A stretch of 64,000 nt of DNA from Heteroscillospira sp050943935 (GCA_050943935.1 JBMNQC010000004.1:62001-126000), one strand, 5' to 3'. Shown: positions 25,101 to 31,979, counted from the stretch's first letter. Notes: generated from the letters alone by a model not told the origin. Made by a program: numbers and translations.

Positions 25101-26749
25101 GCCTTGTCGCCCTCCAGCGCCACATAGCGTATAGGAGAGGGGTCTGTAACCAGAGAGCCGGTCTCCACATCGTGGAGGACATTGCCTGCCTCAGTAGTGA
25201 TATAGGCGGCGTCCTGAGAGTGGAAGTGGCCGGTGAAAACCAGGCTCATTCCCGCGTCGGCCAGAGCTGCGGACACCTCGGAGTAATCCTTAACAAGATA
25301 CTCGGAGAAAAAGTCCGGCTGTATAGCGGTGTGGGGCACCAGGCCGTGATGCATCATGCCAATGGGAATGCGGCCCTCACGGCGGGCCTCCTCAATCTGA
25401 CTAAGCACCCAGGCCATGGTTTCATCGCTGAACTCGCCGCCGGTGTGCTGCTCGGGATTTTCCGTATCATTGTTGTATATGCAGGCGTCCATAACTATAA
25501 GGCGGTAGCTGCCGCCCAGATCTGCCGCATAGGACAGAGAATCAGGGTCCTCAGCCACAGCCAGATCGTATCCGGCCTCGGCATAGATATCCTTGAACAT
25601 TGCGGTATCCACAGTCTCGGCAGGTACAGCGGAGCCGGACTTATAAGAGACCGCATGGGCATTTGAAATATCGTGGTTGCCGTTAATGACAAAAACCTGT
25701 GTTCCGCTCTCGGCCTCAAAGGCAGCCAGCTTTTGGGCCAGCAGCTCATGGTTGAGCTTCTCGCCGTCCTTGGTCAGGTCGCCGGATATCAGAAGATAAT
25801 CAGCTCCGCTGTTCTTAATCTGCGCCAGAGCTGCATCCAGTATTTTTTCGCTCTCCACCAGCATCTTTCGGTCGCCGGCCAGATAACTGTCAAAATCCAC
25901 GCCGTCGGCTCCCAGAGCGTCGGTATCATAAAGGTGGTCGTCGGATATCACCGCCAGCTTCACATCGGTATTATCGTCCCAGGGGTATGCAAAGTCCGGA
26001 AGATCGGCTTCTCCGGAATTGGAAGCGTGGGGCAGATTTATATCCTCCACAGTTTTGGAGTAATCTACTGCTGCAAAATCCGCCGCAGTATTATCCGTAT
26101 CTGCAAATCCGGTGCGGCTGGCAGCCTTCTTTTTGGACTGAATTCCCGCCTGACTGACAAAGTCGTCGCCCTCATAAGCGGGGGCCAGCTGTGCATATTC
26201 CTTGTCGGTCTCACCGCCGCCATTGTAGTCGTTGCCGGATGCCGCGGCCAGGTCCACCAGGCCCTCAGGTGCTCTGTCGCCGGACAGGTCGCCTAAAACA
26301 TCGGCGCTCAGTTCAATCTGGTTGCCCATCAGGGCGACGGATACGCCCTTGTTGTGCAGGACGATATCCCATTCCTGATCGCCTTCAGGGACATTAACCT
26401 TCACGTTGCCGGTGTCGGCCACAGCCGCGCAGCGTACCAGATAATAGCCCCCGGCAGGGATCTCACCCGTCAAATCCAGCTTTGCCCACGCAGCATTGTT
26501 TCCTCCGTCTGCGCTGGAACGGTACTGCAGGGAATAGCCGTTCAAATCCACGGCTTCGTCCGTGGGATTATAAAGCTCAATAAAGCTGTGGCTGGCATAG
26601 CCGTCCGTACTGCCGCCATATACCTTGTTGAGCAGGATATGCTGCACGCCATCGGGTGCGGCAAGAGCTGTGGGAACCATCCCCAGCATCATCACGCAAG
26701 TCAGAAGAATTGAAAATATTCTTCGGCTCAGCCTTGTTTTTTTGCTCAT
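22184..26749 (-). CDS. Multidomain SLH-anchored surface metallophosphoesterase
   Basis: This 1521-residue exported protein has a signal peptide (about 1-31), a lamin-tail (LTD) domain (about 33-150), a calcineurin-like phosphoesterase (about 262-560), a choice-of-anchor-I beta-propeller-like region (about 710-1250), a bacterial repeat domain (about 1265-1340) and three SLH repeats (1345-1521) for attachment to the secondary cell-wall polymer. All phosphoesterase ligands are visible: SDDH (269-272), GDLTKDG (323-329), NGNHD (356-360), HH (467-468) and GHFH (507-510). The family hydrolyses phosphomono- or diesters such as nucleotides; the true substrate is not known. It sits 700 bases upstream of the second two-component operon, in the same direction but separated by a terminator and a tRNA gene. 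Confidence 0.9.
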   Translation of the reverse strand: MSKKTRLSRRIFSILLTCVMMLGMVPTALAAPDGVQHILLNKVYGGSTDGYASHSFIELYNPTDEAVDLNGYSLQYRSSADGGNNAAWAKLDLTGEIPAGGYYLVRCAAVADTGNVKVNVPEGDQEWDIVLHNKGVSVALMGNQIELSADVLGDLSGDRAPEGLVDLAAASGNDYNGGGETDKEYAQLAPAYEGDDFVSQAGIQSKKKAASRTGFADTDNTAADFAAVDYSKTVEDINLPHASNSGEADLPDFAYPWDDNTDVKLAVISDDHLYDTDALGADGVDFDSYLAGDRKMLVESEKILDAALAQIKNSGADYLLISGDLTKDGEKLNHELLAQKLAAFEAESGTQVFVINGNHDISNAHAVSYKSGSAVPAETVDTAMFKDIYAEAGYDLAVAEDPDSLSYAADLGGSYRLIVMDACIYNNDTENPEQHTGGEFSDETMAWVLSQIEEARREGRIPIGMMHHGLVPHTAIQPDFFSEYLVKDYSEVSAALADAGMSLVFTGHFHSQDAAYITTEAGNVLHDVETGSLVTDPSPIRYVALEGDKAAYASSPILEVAGLTKDDLSAPELFDGDAVGEKFPEYAHNYLLTGLEGQVAELLVGMGMDAALADYVLVEKNPEQGLTEDITLAKFLSLCMSFHYEGDEDAALAANPMKQVLEGIIAKLKSDTTSFNGMLPMLANAAEALIHDTQTPGDSAEPLGDNTAAFVLTGGEDLPVRQTLGFENSTASLKLTNIGRYSSGETNKDGGVMEIVAYAPGNKCAYAINGQSGKLAVIPMSGMTKGQTTVTVLDGESIDVKGLVSAEGFTYGDMTSVAVSPDGKTLAAAIQAKDYAANGRVALFTIKDDGTLEFQTAAETGVQPDMVTFTPNGSKILTANEGEPRMGYTYADAVDPKGSVTVIDVKSGTAETIGFEKYDAADARQALVDADIVLKKDTAPSVDLEPEYIACSNTTAYITLQEANAVAVLDLNTNDYRGIFSVGFEDYSSIAVDINGGDDGYSPEIYENLLGIRMPDGISMTTIGGVDYILTANEGDSRAWPLEDISGTDIEAESDSNEVKNKQSPSGNINIAKKVTWFKVSDYDGLDAGTDYLFGGRSFTMFKVTANGLEQVFDSTNDFETKTADYLPDYFNCSNDDTEKDSRSGKKGPEPESVVTGTVDGRTYAFVTLERIGGIMVYDITNPAKVSYVNYINSRDFVNVDEDGVGADDSPEGLAFVPASQSPTGGALLLAACEVGGTVAVYDLASVKADNGGSGTGGSSASGYPISTEQSSHGTVTVSPRRADKGDTVTISVKPDNGYELKSIKVLDKNGSELELTEKNGKYTFTMPASKVSVEAVFTEREQTSASPFKDVNKNDYYYASVLWAVENGVTSGTAADAFSPDAACTRAQTVTFLWRAMGSPEPDGTQNPFTDVSADAYYCKAVLWAAEKGITKGSTELTFDPDAEVTRAQAVTFLWRAVGSPEPGTANPFADVAANTYYTDAVLWAAHQGISSGTGADTFSPDSSCLRAQIVTFLYRAIAG

Positions 26750-26995
26750 CTAAAGCATCCTTTCTCATATACACATAATCCAGCAACCGAGCTGCAAATA
26801 CTCCGGTCACGAAATATCATACTAAAGAAAGTGTGTAAAGTAATAAACCACACAGCCGTAAAAGCTGTGTAAACGCAGATTTTACACGCGTCCGCCCGGC
26901 AGACGCCGATGAGTATTTTCACCAATGCCTTATTATGTGTTGTAATGTATAAAACACTCGGGTGAGATATAGGTAAAAGGCTTTTTAGACAAATT
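26750..26995. other. Promoter region of the surface phosphoesterase
   Basis: No gene is seen. The stretch is AT-rich and contains TGTGTAAA twice (26832 and 26866), an inverted copy TTTTACAC (26880), and a 7-bp hairpin acacagc/gctgtgt (26851-26871). These could be operators for control of the large surface protein; no regulator can be assigned. Confidence 0.45.
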
Positions 26996-27023
26996 GAAGC
27001 AGCCCCGTGTCAGGGGCTGCTTC
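26996..27023. terminator. Terminator of the radical SAM gene
   Basis: An 11-bp perfect stem (26996-27006 with 27013-27023); the downstream T run on the minus strand is short. Confidence 0.6.
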
Positions 27024-27051
27024 AGTACTATACTTATATGGACAAATCAAT

Positions 27052-28545
27052 TCAGAACAGCACTCTTTTCAGCGCTATGCGGGCTTTTTTAAAGAGATAG
27101 CGGTTTTTCTCCTTGGCCTTGCCCTTTGCATAGGCGGCGTCTATCTCGGCGGCGTATTTCAGGGGATCGGACTCGTACTTCTCCGCCAGAGGGCGCAGGT
27201 CCTTATACTGGATGAGATAGGTCAGCTCGTACCACAGGCGGCTCTCTGTGCTGTTTTCACGCTTCCAGTAGGCGCCGAACTGCTCCTCCATGGGGGCGTA
27301 CATGATGGCGTCCATCTCCTCCTGGGTAAAGTAGCCCTCCTCTATGGCCTTGGGCACTATGTCCGTGCCGGGCAGAAAGTTCAGGCCGTGGAGCTGCAGC
27401 TCATAGCGGCCGTGGAGCTTTTTCACCAGCTCGTAGGTCTCCTTGAGATGCTCTATCTTCTCAAAGGGATGCTGGAGCATGAAGTCGTAGCTGGCCCAGA
27501 ACACGCCGGCGTCAGCTATGGCGCGGGTGGCCTCCACTATGTCCTCCTGAGTCTCGTTTCTGTGGAAGACCTCCCTGCGGATATAGGGTGAGCCGGACTG
27601 TATGCCCATAATGACCTCCATGAGGCCCACGGACACCAGCTTGCGCAGAGTGGCCTCGTCCACCATGCCGGGGTGGGTCCAGATGGTGAAGGGCATATGG
27701 ATGTGCTTTTTGTACTCCCGGCAGAACTCGTCCACCCACTCGGCCTTTCTGGGGAACACCTCGTCGTAAAAGTGGATGAACACCAGGCGCTTGCACTGCT
27801 TTTTGGCCTCTATCAGCTCGTCTATGACGCTTTTGACGCTGCGGAAGCGCACGGGGGGCGTGCCCTTGGGCAGCAGCTTGCGCAGGTTGGAGCAGCAGCA
27901 GTAGGAGCAGCGGAAGGGGCAGCCCCGGGAGGCTATGGTCTCGTAGCTCATGGTGCTCAGCTGGGGGTCGCCCTCCACCAGCTTGTCGTTTTCAATGAAG
28001 CAGGCACGGCGGCTGTTTATGACCGGCGCGCCGTAGCCGTCCAGCTGGGTGAGCACGTCGCCTATGTCGTTCACAACGGCCTGACCGTCTTTCATATAGC
28101 CCAGGGAGGCTATGTTGTCGGGGCTTTCGCCGGTACGCAGGCAGTCGGCCAGCTTCACTATGGGGTGCTCGCCGTCCGTGCGGATTATATAGTCGGCGCC
28201 TCTTTCGAGGAAATAGTTGGGGAACATACTGGTAAAAGCGCCGCCGCAGACCACAGGTATATTGAATCTGGCGCGGATGCGCTCCAGCACGGCGTTCACC
28301 GTGTCCAGATACATGGAGCTCATGACCGACAGGCCTATCATCATGGGCTTTGTCTGCTCTATGCGGCTGCACAGCAGCTCCAGCTCGGCCTCGGTGGTCT
28401 TTTTGGGGCGCACGCTGTTGAAATCCTTATAAAACACGTTGGTGACCTCATAGCCTGCGCTCTCCAGAGCCGTCTCCAGATAACGGACGCCCTGGGCCTT
28501 GATATTATAAAAGGCCACCAGCAGCACGCGTTTATTCTCTGCCAT
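27052..28545 (-). CDS. B12-binding-fold radical SAM protein
   Basis: The 497-residue protein has an N-terminal cobalamin-binding-like Rossmann domain (about 5-140) and a radical SAM core with the cluster motif GCPFRCSYC (about 205-213). The DxHxxG cobalamin ligand motif is not seen, so B12 may bind base-off without a protein histidine or not at all. Similar proteins modify lipids, peptides or cofactors; the role here cannot be assigned. ATG 28545 follows GGGAGGA, which rules out the longer 28617 start. The C-terminus (RYLFKKARIALKRVLF) is strongly basic. It is a single-gene unit. Confidence 0.85.
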   Translation of the reverse strand: MAENKRVLLVAFYNIKAQGVRYLETALESAGYEVTNVFYKDFNSVRPKKTTEAELELLCSRIEQTKPMMIGLSVMSSMYLDTVNAVLERIRARFNIPVVCGGAFTSMFPNYFLERGADYIIRTDGEHPIVKLADCLRTGESPDNIASLGYMKDGQAVVNDIGDVLTQLDGYGAPVINSRRACFIENDKLVEGDPQLSTMSYETIASRGCPFRCSYCCCSNLRKLLPKGTPPVRFRSVKSVIDELIEAKKQCKRLVFIHFYDEVFPRKAEWVDEFCREYKKHIHMPFTIWTHPGMVDEATLRKLVSVGLMEVIMGIQSGSPYIRREVFHRNETQEDIVEATRAIADAGVFWASYDFMLQHPFEKIEHLKETYELVKKLHGRYELQLHGLNFLPGTDIVPKAIEEGYFTQEEMDAIMYAPMEEQFGAYWKRENSTESRLWYELTYLIQYKDLRPLAEKYESDPLKYAAEIDAAYAKGKAKEKNRYLFKKARIALKRVLF

Positions 28546-28637
28546 TTTCCATCCTCCCGCAGCAATTACATAATAATACATTATAATTATAGACCACCGG
28601 CGTGGAAATAGCAACAAAAATCGACCGCGGCGGCATG

Positions 28638-28862
28638 TCAGCGCTTTTGCAGAAGCTTATCCGGCTCTATTCCCAGAGCGTCGGCAATATCAAGCAGCGC
28701 GTCCAGACTTGTCACCGTGGCCGCCGTTTCAATTTGTTGAATATGATTTCTGCTGTAATTGGCAATCTCAGCAAGCTGGGCTTGTGTCAAGCCACGCTCT
28801 TTTCTGTAATACAGGATGTTCAAACCGATTTGTAAATACATTTTATAGTGTTTGTTATACAT
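28638..28862 (-). CDS. Xre-family helix-turn-helix regulator
   Basis: The 74-residue protein is a minimal Xre/Cro-type HTH (LTQAQLAEIANYSRNHIQQIE, shown as LTQAQLAEIA and SRNHIQQIE) with no partner domain. The start ATG 28862 has AGGAG eight bases upstream. A 9-bp inverted repeat (28863-28871 and 28888-28896) touches the start codon and covers the ribosome binding site, and a second inverted repeat lies at 28925-28953, so negative autoregulation and control of the divergent gene are likely. The bases are more AT-rich than those of nearby genes. Confidence 0.82.
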   Translation of the reverse strand: MYNKHYKMYLQIGLNILYYRKERGLTQAQLAEIANYSRNHIQQIETAATVTSLDALLDIADALGIEPDKLLQKR

Positions 28863-28896
28863 TGTTCTCACTCCTGTAATTAGTTTAGTGAGAACA
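28863..28896. promoter_or_regulatory. Inverted repeat overlapping the xre ribosome binding site
   Basis: TGTTCTCAC (28863-28871) and GTGAGAACA (28888-28896) form a perfect 9-bp inverted repeat with a 16-base spacer. The left arm abuts the xre start codon. Confidence 0.6.
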
Positions 28897-28924
28897 CAGG
28901 CATTTTTAGTCAATCCATCATCAG

Positions 28925-28953
28925 GTAAATACTTGATATTATCTTGTATTTAC
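28925..28953. promoter_or_regulatory. Second inverted repeat between xre and the divergent gene
   Basis: GTAAATAC (28925-28932) and GTATTTAC (28946-28953) are 21 bp apart centre to centre, two helical turns. Probable operator; its sequence differs from the first repeat, so one of the two may serve another protein. Confidence 0.5.
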
Positions 28954-28991
28954 TGTCTATTTATGTTAAAATACATCATGAGGTGATACTC

Positions 28992-29195
28992 TTGACAGAA
29001 CGTGATGAATATAAAGATTTGGCCTTTGAGGATTTTGTGCTGGGAAAGGACTACGATCAATTCCACCGCCAGCTGCTAAGACTTACGAACGAAGCCTTCG
29101 AGGCCGGATGGCGTGCCGCCCTGTCCGCGCCCAGCGCGCCCGGGAAATTATACCTTCTAAACGCCCAGTCACCCTCCGGCGAGGAACATAAATAA
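28992..29195 (+). CDS. Small conserved-looking cytoplasmic protein, divergent from xre
   Basis: The 67-residue soluble protein (MTERDEYKDLAFEDFVLG ... GWRAALSAPSAP) is not assigned to a family. The likely start is TTG 28992, with AGGTGAT eight bases upstream; no ATG in frame has a ribosome binding site except at 28944, far upstream in the operator region. The 3' end of the gene forms the left arm of the terminator. It shares the regulatory region with the xre gene and is a candidate target. Confidence 0.55.
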   Translation: MTERDEYKDLAFEDFVLGKDYDQFHRQLLRLTNEAFEAGWRAALSAPSAPGKLYLLNAQSPSGEEHK

Positions 29196-29232
29196 CACGG
29201 AGGCGGATGACCGCCTCCGTGTTATTTATGTT
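29185..29232. terminator. Long bidirectional terminator
   Basis: A 22-bp perfect stem (29185-29206 with 29211-29232, loop ATGA) covers the stop codon of the 67-residue gene and ends 23 bases from the bioY stop. Confidence 0.75.
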
Positions 29233-29254
29233 CATATTCTGTTCCCGCTGAGGC

Positions 29255-29806
29255 TCAGTCCAGTCTGAGCTGGGGCGATACACGGCGTATTACCACCAGG
29301 GCCAGCAGCATTTTGCAAATATCCGGGATGATGAAGGGGAACACGCACCAGCCCAGCACGGTCATGAGCCCTACCGCACCGGTGGAGGACATATACACCT
29401 GCATGAACCAGACCGTACCGAAGGCATAGCACACGGCGGTGCCCAGGAGCATGGAGACAAACAGGGCGGCGGAATTGCCTCTGAATTTCTGCGCGGTCCA
29501 GCCCTCTATGAGGGCCAGGAAAATAAATCCCACTATGTATCCGCCGGTCTTGCCCAGCAGTATGCCCATACCGCCCTGCATACCGTTGAAAACCGGCAGT
29601 CCAGCAGCGCCCAGCAGCATATACACTATTATGGCCAGCGCGCTGCGCTTTGCCCCCAGCAGCCCCGCCGCCACAAACACGGCGAAGGTCTGCATGGTGA
29701 AGGGTACTGCCGTGGGTATACTTATCCAGGCGCAGATGGCTATGAGCGCCGTCATAAGTGCTATATACGCCGCCTCCCGTGAGCGGCTTTTGGCTTTTGA
29801 GTTCAT
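29255..29806 (-). CDS. bioY: Biotin transporter S component BioY
   Basis: The 183-residue integral membrane protein has about six helices and the BioY pattern (IPTAVPFTMQTFAVFVAAGL, shown as IPTAVPFTMQTF, then GKTGGYIVGF at about 85-94). BioY is the substrate-binding S unit of a group II ECF transporter for biotin; the energising EcfA1A2T module is not in the window and is shared. AAAGGAGG precedes ATG 29806. A BirA-like operator overlaps its -35 box, so repression by biotin-loaded BirA is expected. Confidence 0.93.
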   Translation of the reverse strand: MNSKAKSRSREAAYIALMTALIAICAWISIPTAVPFTMQTFAVFVAAGLLGAKRSALAIIVYMLLGAAGLPVFNGMQGGMGILLGKTGGYIVGFIFLALIEGWTAQKFRGNSAALFVSMLLGTAVCYAFGTVWFMQVYMSSTGAVGLMTVLGWCVFPFIIPDICKMLLALVVIRRVSPQLRLD

Positions 29807-29836
29807 GGGTAAATCCTCCTTTGAAAGTTCCAGCTT

Positions 29837-29865
29837 ATTAAACCACAGAGCGCCCGTATTGTCAA
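29837..29865 (-). promoter_or_regulatory. Sigma-A promoter of bioY
   Basis: On the minus strand TTGACA (29865-29860) and TTTAAT (29842-29837) are 17 bases apart. Confidence 0.65.
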
Positions 29866-29889
29866 CCTAAAATTAATTTTAGTTGACGA
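29859..29889. promoter_or_regulatory. BirA-like operator of bioY
   Basis: Half-sites GTCAAC (29861-29866) and GTTGAC (29882-29887) form an inverted repeat with a 15-base AT-rich spacer, matching the layout of BirA operators (two half-sites with a 14-16 base spacer). The left half-site contains the bioY -35 box. Confidence 0.7.
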
Positions 29890-29900
29890 TAAAAAATCTA

Positions 29901-29929
29901 TTGACAAAAATGCGAATTAATGTTATACT
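29901..29929 (+). promoter_or_regulatory. Consensus promoter of the tRNA array
   Basis: TTGACA (29901-29906), a 17-base spacer and TATACT (29924-29929), eleven bases before the first tRNA. Confidence 0.8.
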
Positions 29930-29939
29930 TTTCAAGCTT

Positions 29940-30013
29940 GCGGGTGTAGTTCAATGGTAGAACACCAGCCTTCCAAGCTGGATACGTGGGTTCGATTCCC
30001 ATCACCCGCTCCA
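29940..30013 (+). tRNA. tRNA-Gly (TCC)
   Basis: Acceptor GCGGGTG pairs with CACCCGC; the anticodon loop CTTCCAA gives TCC, reading GGA; GTTCGATTC T-arm; CCA is encoded. Confidence 0.95.
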
Positions 30014-30062
30014 CGAGAATATCGCGGAGCGAAAATTGAACAAAGTTTCCCGTATTCGATAC

Positions 30063-30139
30063 GCGCCAGTAGCTCAGCCGGATAGAGCAACTGCCTTCTA
30101 AGCAGTAGGCCAGGGGTTCGAGTCCCTTCTGGCGTGCCA
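30063..30139 (+). tRNA. tRNA-Arg (TCT)
   Basis: Acceptor GCGCCAG pairs with CTGGCGT (first pair G-T); the anticodon loop CTTCTAA gives TCT, reading AGA; CCA is encoded. Confidence 0.94.
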
Positions 30140-30171
30140 AAGCCTTTTGAGTCTGCGAGGCAAGAATATGT

Positions 30172-30248
30172 GGTGGGTATAGCTCAGTTGGTAGAGCACC
30201 GGATTGTGGTTCCGGGTGTCGTGGGTTCGAGCCCCATTACCCACCCCA
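30172..30248 (+). tRNA. tRNA-His (GTG)
   Basis: Acceptor GTGGGTA pairs with TACCCAC. The extra G at -1 (30172) can pair with the C discriminator, as expected for tRNA-His. The loop TTGTGGT gives GTG; CCA is encoded. Confidence 0.95.
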
Positions 30249-30267
30249 CTTTTATTTTCCCCCATAT

Positions 30268-30342
30268 AGGGGTGTAGCCAAGCGGTAAGGCACGGGACTT
30301 TGACTCCCGCATTCGCTGGTTCGAGTCCAGCCATCCCTGCCA
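30268..30342 (+). tRNA. tRNA-Gln (TTG)
   Basis: Acceptor AGGGGTG pairs with CATCCCT (one G-T pair); the loop CTTTGAC gives TTG, reading CAA; CCA is encoded. Confidence 0.94.
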
Positions 30343-30346
30343 GCAT

Positions 30347-30422
30347 GACCCAGTAGCTCAGTCGGCAGAGCACCTGCCTTTTAAGCAGGGTGTCCGGAGT
30401 TCGAATCTCCGCTGGGTCACCA
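30347..30422 (+). tRNA. tRNA-Lys (TTT)
   Basis: Acceptor GACCCAG pairs with CTGGGTC; the loop CTTTTAA gives TTT, reading AAA; CCA is encoded. Confidence 0.95.
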
Positions 30423-30432
30423 GCACGAAGAT

Positions 30433-30465
30433 AAGCCTCTAGGCGGTAAGCCTTGAGGCTTTTTT
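30433..30465 (+). terminator. Terminator of the tRNA array
   Basis: A 12-bp stem with one mismatch (30433-30444 with 30450-30461) followed by T6. Confidence 0.8.
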
Positions 30466-30485
30466 GTATATAAGGAGGGCTTTTC

Positions 30486-30887
30486 ATGTATCTCATAGTC
30501 TGTCTGGACGATATGGACGGCATGATGTTCAACCACCGCCGCCAGAGCCGGGACAGCGCCCTGCGCGCGGACATGCTTTCCATGACCGAAGGCGCGAAGC
30601 TGTATATGAACGGCTACTCAGCCGGGCAGTTTGACTTAAAAGACGGCATCACCGTGAGCGAAGCTCCGCTGGACGAGGCAGGCGCCGGCGATTGGTGCTT
30701 TATTGAGGACCTCTCCCCAACGCCCTTTGCCGGTAAAATCGAAAAGCTGGTGATTTACCGCTGGAACCGCCGCTACCCCGCCGACCTCCGCTTCGGCATT
30801 TCTCTCGACGGCTGGCGGCTCATGGAAACCGCGGAATTTCTCGGCACATCCCACGAAAAGATATCCAAGGAGGTCTATGTCCGTTGA
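30486..30887 (+). CDS. Conserved hypothetical protein paired with a nuclease
   Basis: The 133-residue cytoplasmic protein starts MYLIVCLDDMDGMMFNHRRQ and ends with a segment LDGWRLMETAEFLGTSHEKI. I recall similar short proteins in Clostridia mislabelled as ribonuclease Z, but no metallo-beta-lactamase motif is present, so that name is not supported. The start has AAGGAGG upstream. The last four bases overlap the TTG start of the nuclease gene (TTGA), so the two are co-translated; the pair may act together, for example as nuclease and control protein. Confidence 0.65.
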   Translation: MYLIVCLDDMDGMMFNHRRQSRDSALRADMLSMTEGAKLYMNGYSAGQFDLKDGITVSEAPLDEAGAGDWCFIEDLSPTPFAGKIEKLVIYRWNRRYPADLRFGISLDGWRLMETAEFLGTSHEKISKEVYVR

Positions 30888-31759
30888 AACTGAATAAAAA
30901 GCAGCTCCGCTCCCTCATAAGCCTTATAGTGCTGCTGTGCGTACTCATAGCAAGCTATTTTGCCAAGCCCCAGGAGGCCGACAGGCCCGTATTCGACCTG
31001 AGCACCGTGCCGGAGTATTCCGGCGAGGCCTGGGCGCCCTTAAACGGCAACGTGCCCGAATTCACCGAGGAGGAGCTCACGGCCGAGTCCTACGAGCTCT
31101 ACGGCCGTCTGGATCATCTGGGCCGCTGCGGCACGGCAATGGCCAGCGTTGGCCTTGACCTCATGCCCACCGAACCCCGGGGCGAGATAGGCAGCGTGAA
31201 GCCCACGGGCTGGCACAGCGTAAAACACGATTTTGTGGACGGCAAGAGCCTCTACAACCGCTGCCACCTCATTGGCTTTCAGCTCACCGGCGAGAACGCC
31301 AACGAGCTGAACCTCATAACCGGCACCCGCTACCTGAATGTGGAGGGCATGCTCCCCTTTGAAAACATGATAGCCGACTATGTGAAGGAGACGGGAAACC
31401 ATGTGCTCTACCGCGTCACCCCCGTGTTCTCCGAAGACGAGCTGGTGGCCCGGGGCGTACAGCTTGAGGCCATGTCCGTGGAGGACAAGGGCGAGGGCGT
31501 GAGCTTTAACGTCTACTGCTACAACGTCCAGCCCGGCGTTATCCTGGACTATGCCACCGGCGAGAGCAGCATGGACGAGGCCGCCTTCACAGAGGGTGAG
31601 CAGCACGACTATGTGCTGAACACTAGCTCCAAAAAATTCCACCTGCCTGACTGCTCCGGCGCCCAGTCCATGAGCGCGAAAAACCGCCAGGATTACACCG
31701 GCACCCGGGAGATGCTCATAGCTCAGGGCTTTGAGCCCTGCAGCTCCTGCAAACCGTGA
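30884..31759 (+). CDS. Membrane-anchored DNA/RNA non-specific endonuclease (NucA/EndA-like)
   Basis: The 291-residue protein has an N-terminal membrane anchor (about 9-26) and a DNA/RNA non-specific nuclease domain (about 45-190) with NRCHLIGFQLTGEN and NLITGTRYLN, corresponding to the DRGH-type beta-beta-alpha-metal site with Asn in place of the first Asp. The C-terminal Cys/His segment (HLPDC ... CSSCKP, about 252-290) resembles the Ada-like metal-binding tail of competence nucleases. It probably acts outside the membrane on DNA for uptake or nutrition. The start is TTG 30884. Confidence 0.88.
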   Translation: MKLNKKQLRSLISLIVLLCVLIASYFAKPQEADRPVFDLSTVPEYSGEAWAPLNGNVPEFTEEELTAESYELYGRLDHLGRCGTAMASVGLDLMPTEPRGEIGSVKPTGWHSVKHDFVDGKSLYNRCHLIGFQLTGENANELNLITGTRYLNVEGMLPFENMIADYVKETGNHVLYRVTPVFSEDELVARGVQLEAMSVEDKGEGVSFNVYCYNVQPGVILDYATGESSMDEAAFTEGEQHDYVLNTSSKKFHLPDCSGAQSMSAKNRQDYTGTREMLIAQGFEPCSSCKP

Positions 31760-31799
31760 CGCCCGCGTTCGTCCCACCGCTTCCGAAACCTATATAAAA

Positions 31800-31979
31800 T
31801 CAAAAGGCACGCAAACCGGAGCCGTCGCTCCATTTGCGTGCCTTTCGTCTGTTGTATGCTTTGGGATTTGCGGGCTTTCTGGTCACGGGGTTAATTCCGC
31901 CCCAGCTGCCCCTGCGGGCTGTGTCCAGCTCTCTGCGCTTTTTCTTGGAGAGTTTTCCATAGGGTATGAATTTTTCCAT
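31800..31979 (-). CDS. Small basic protein, conserved in Clostridia
   Basis: The 59-residue, highly basic protein (MEKFIPYGKLSKKKRRELD ... NPVTRKPANPKAYNRRKARKW) is similar in my memory to a short Clostridia family without known function; binding to nucleic acid or ribosome is suggested only by charge. AAAGGAGC lies before ATG 31979; the longer 32126 start is rejected. The last 14 codons are also the arms of a terminator hairpin. Confidence 0.6.
   Translation of the reverse strand: MEKFIPYGKLSKKKRRELDTARRGSWGGINPVTRKPANPKAYNRRKARKWSDGSGLRAF
31802..31847. terminator. Hairpin overlapping the 3' end of the small basic gene
   Basis: A 13-bp perfect stem (31803-31815 with 31833-31845). It lies within the coding end of the minus-strand gene and downstream of the nuclease gene. 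Confidence 0.55.

Noticed and set aside
29940..30422. tRNA array as integration site of a mobile element
   Set aside because: There is no integrase and no direct repeat of a tRNA 3' end within the flanking genes.
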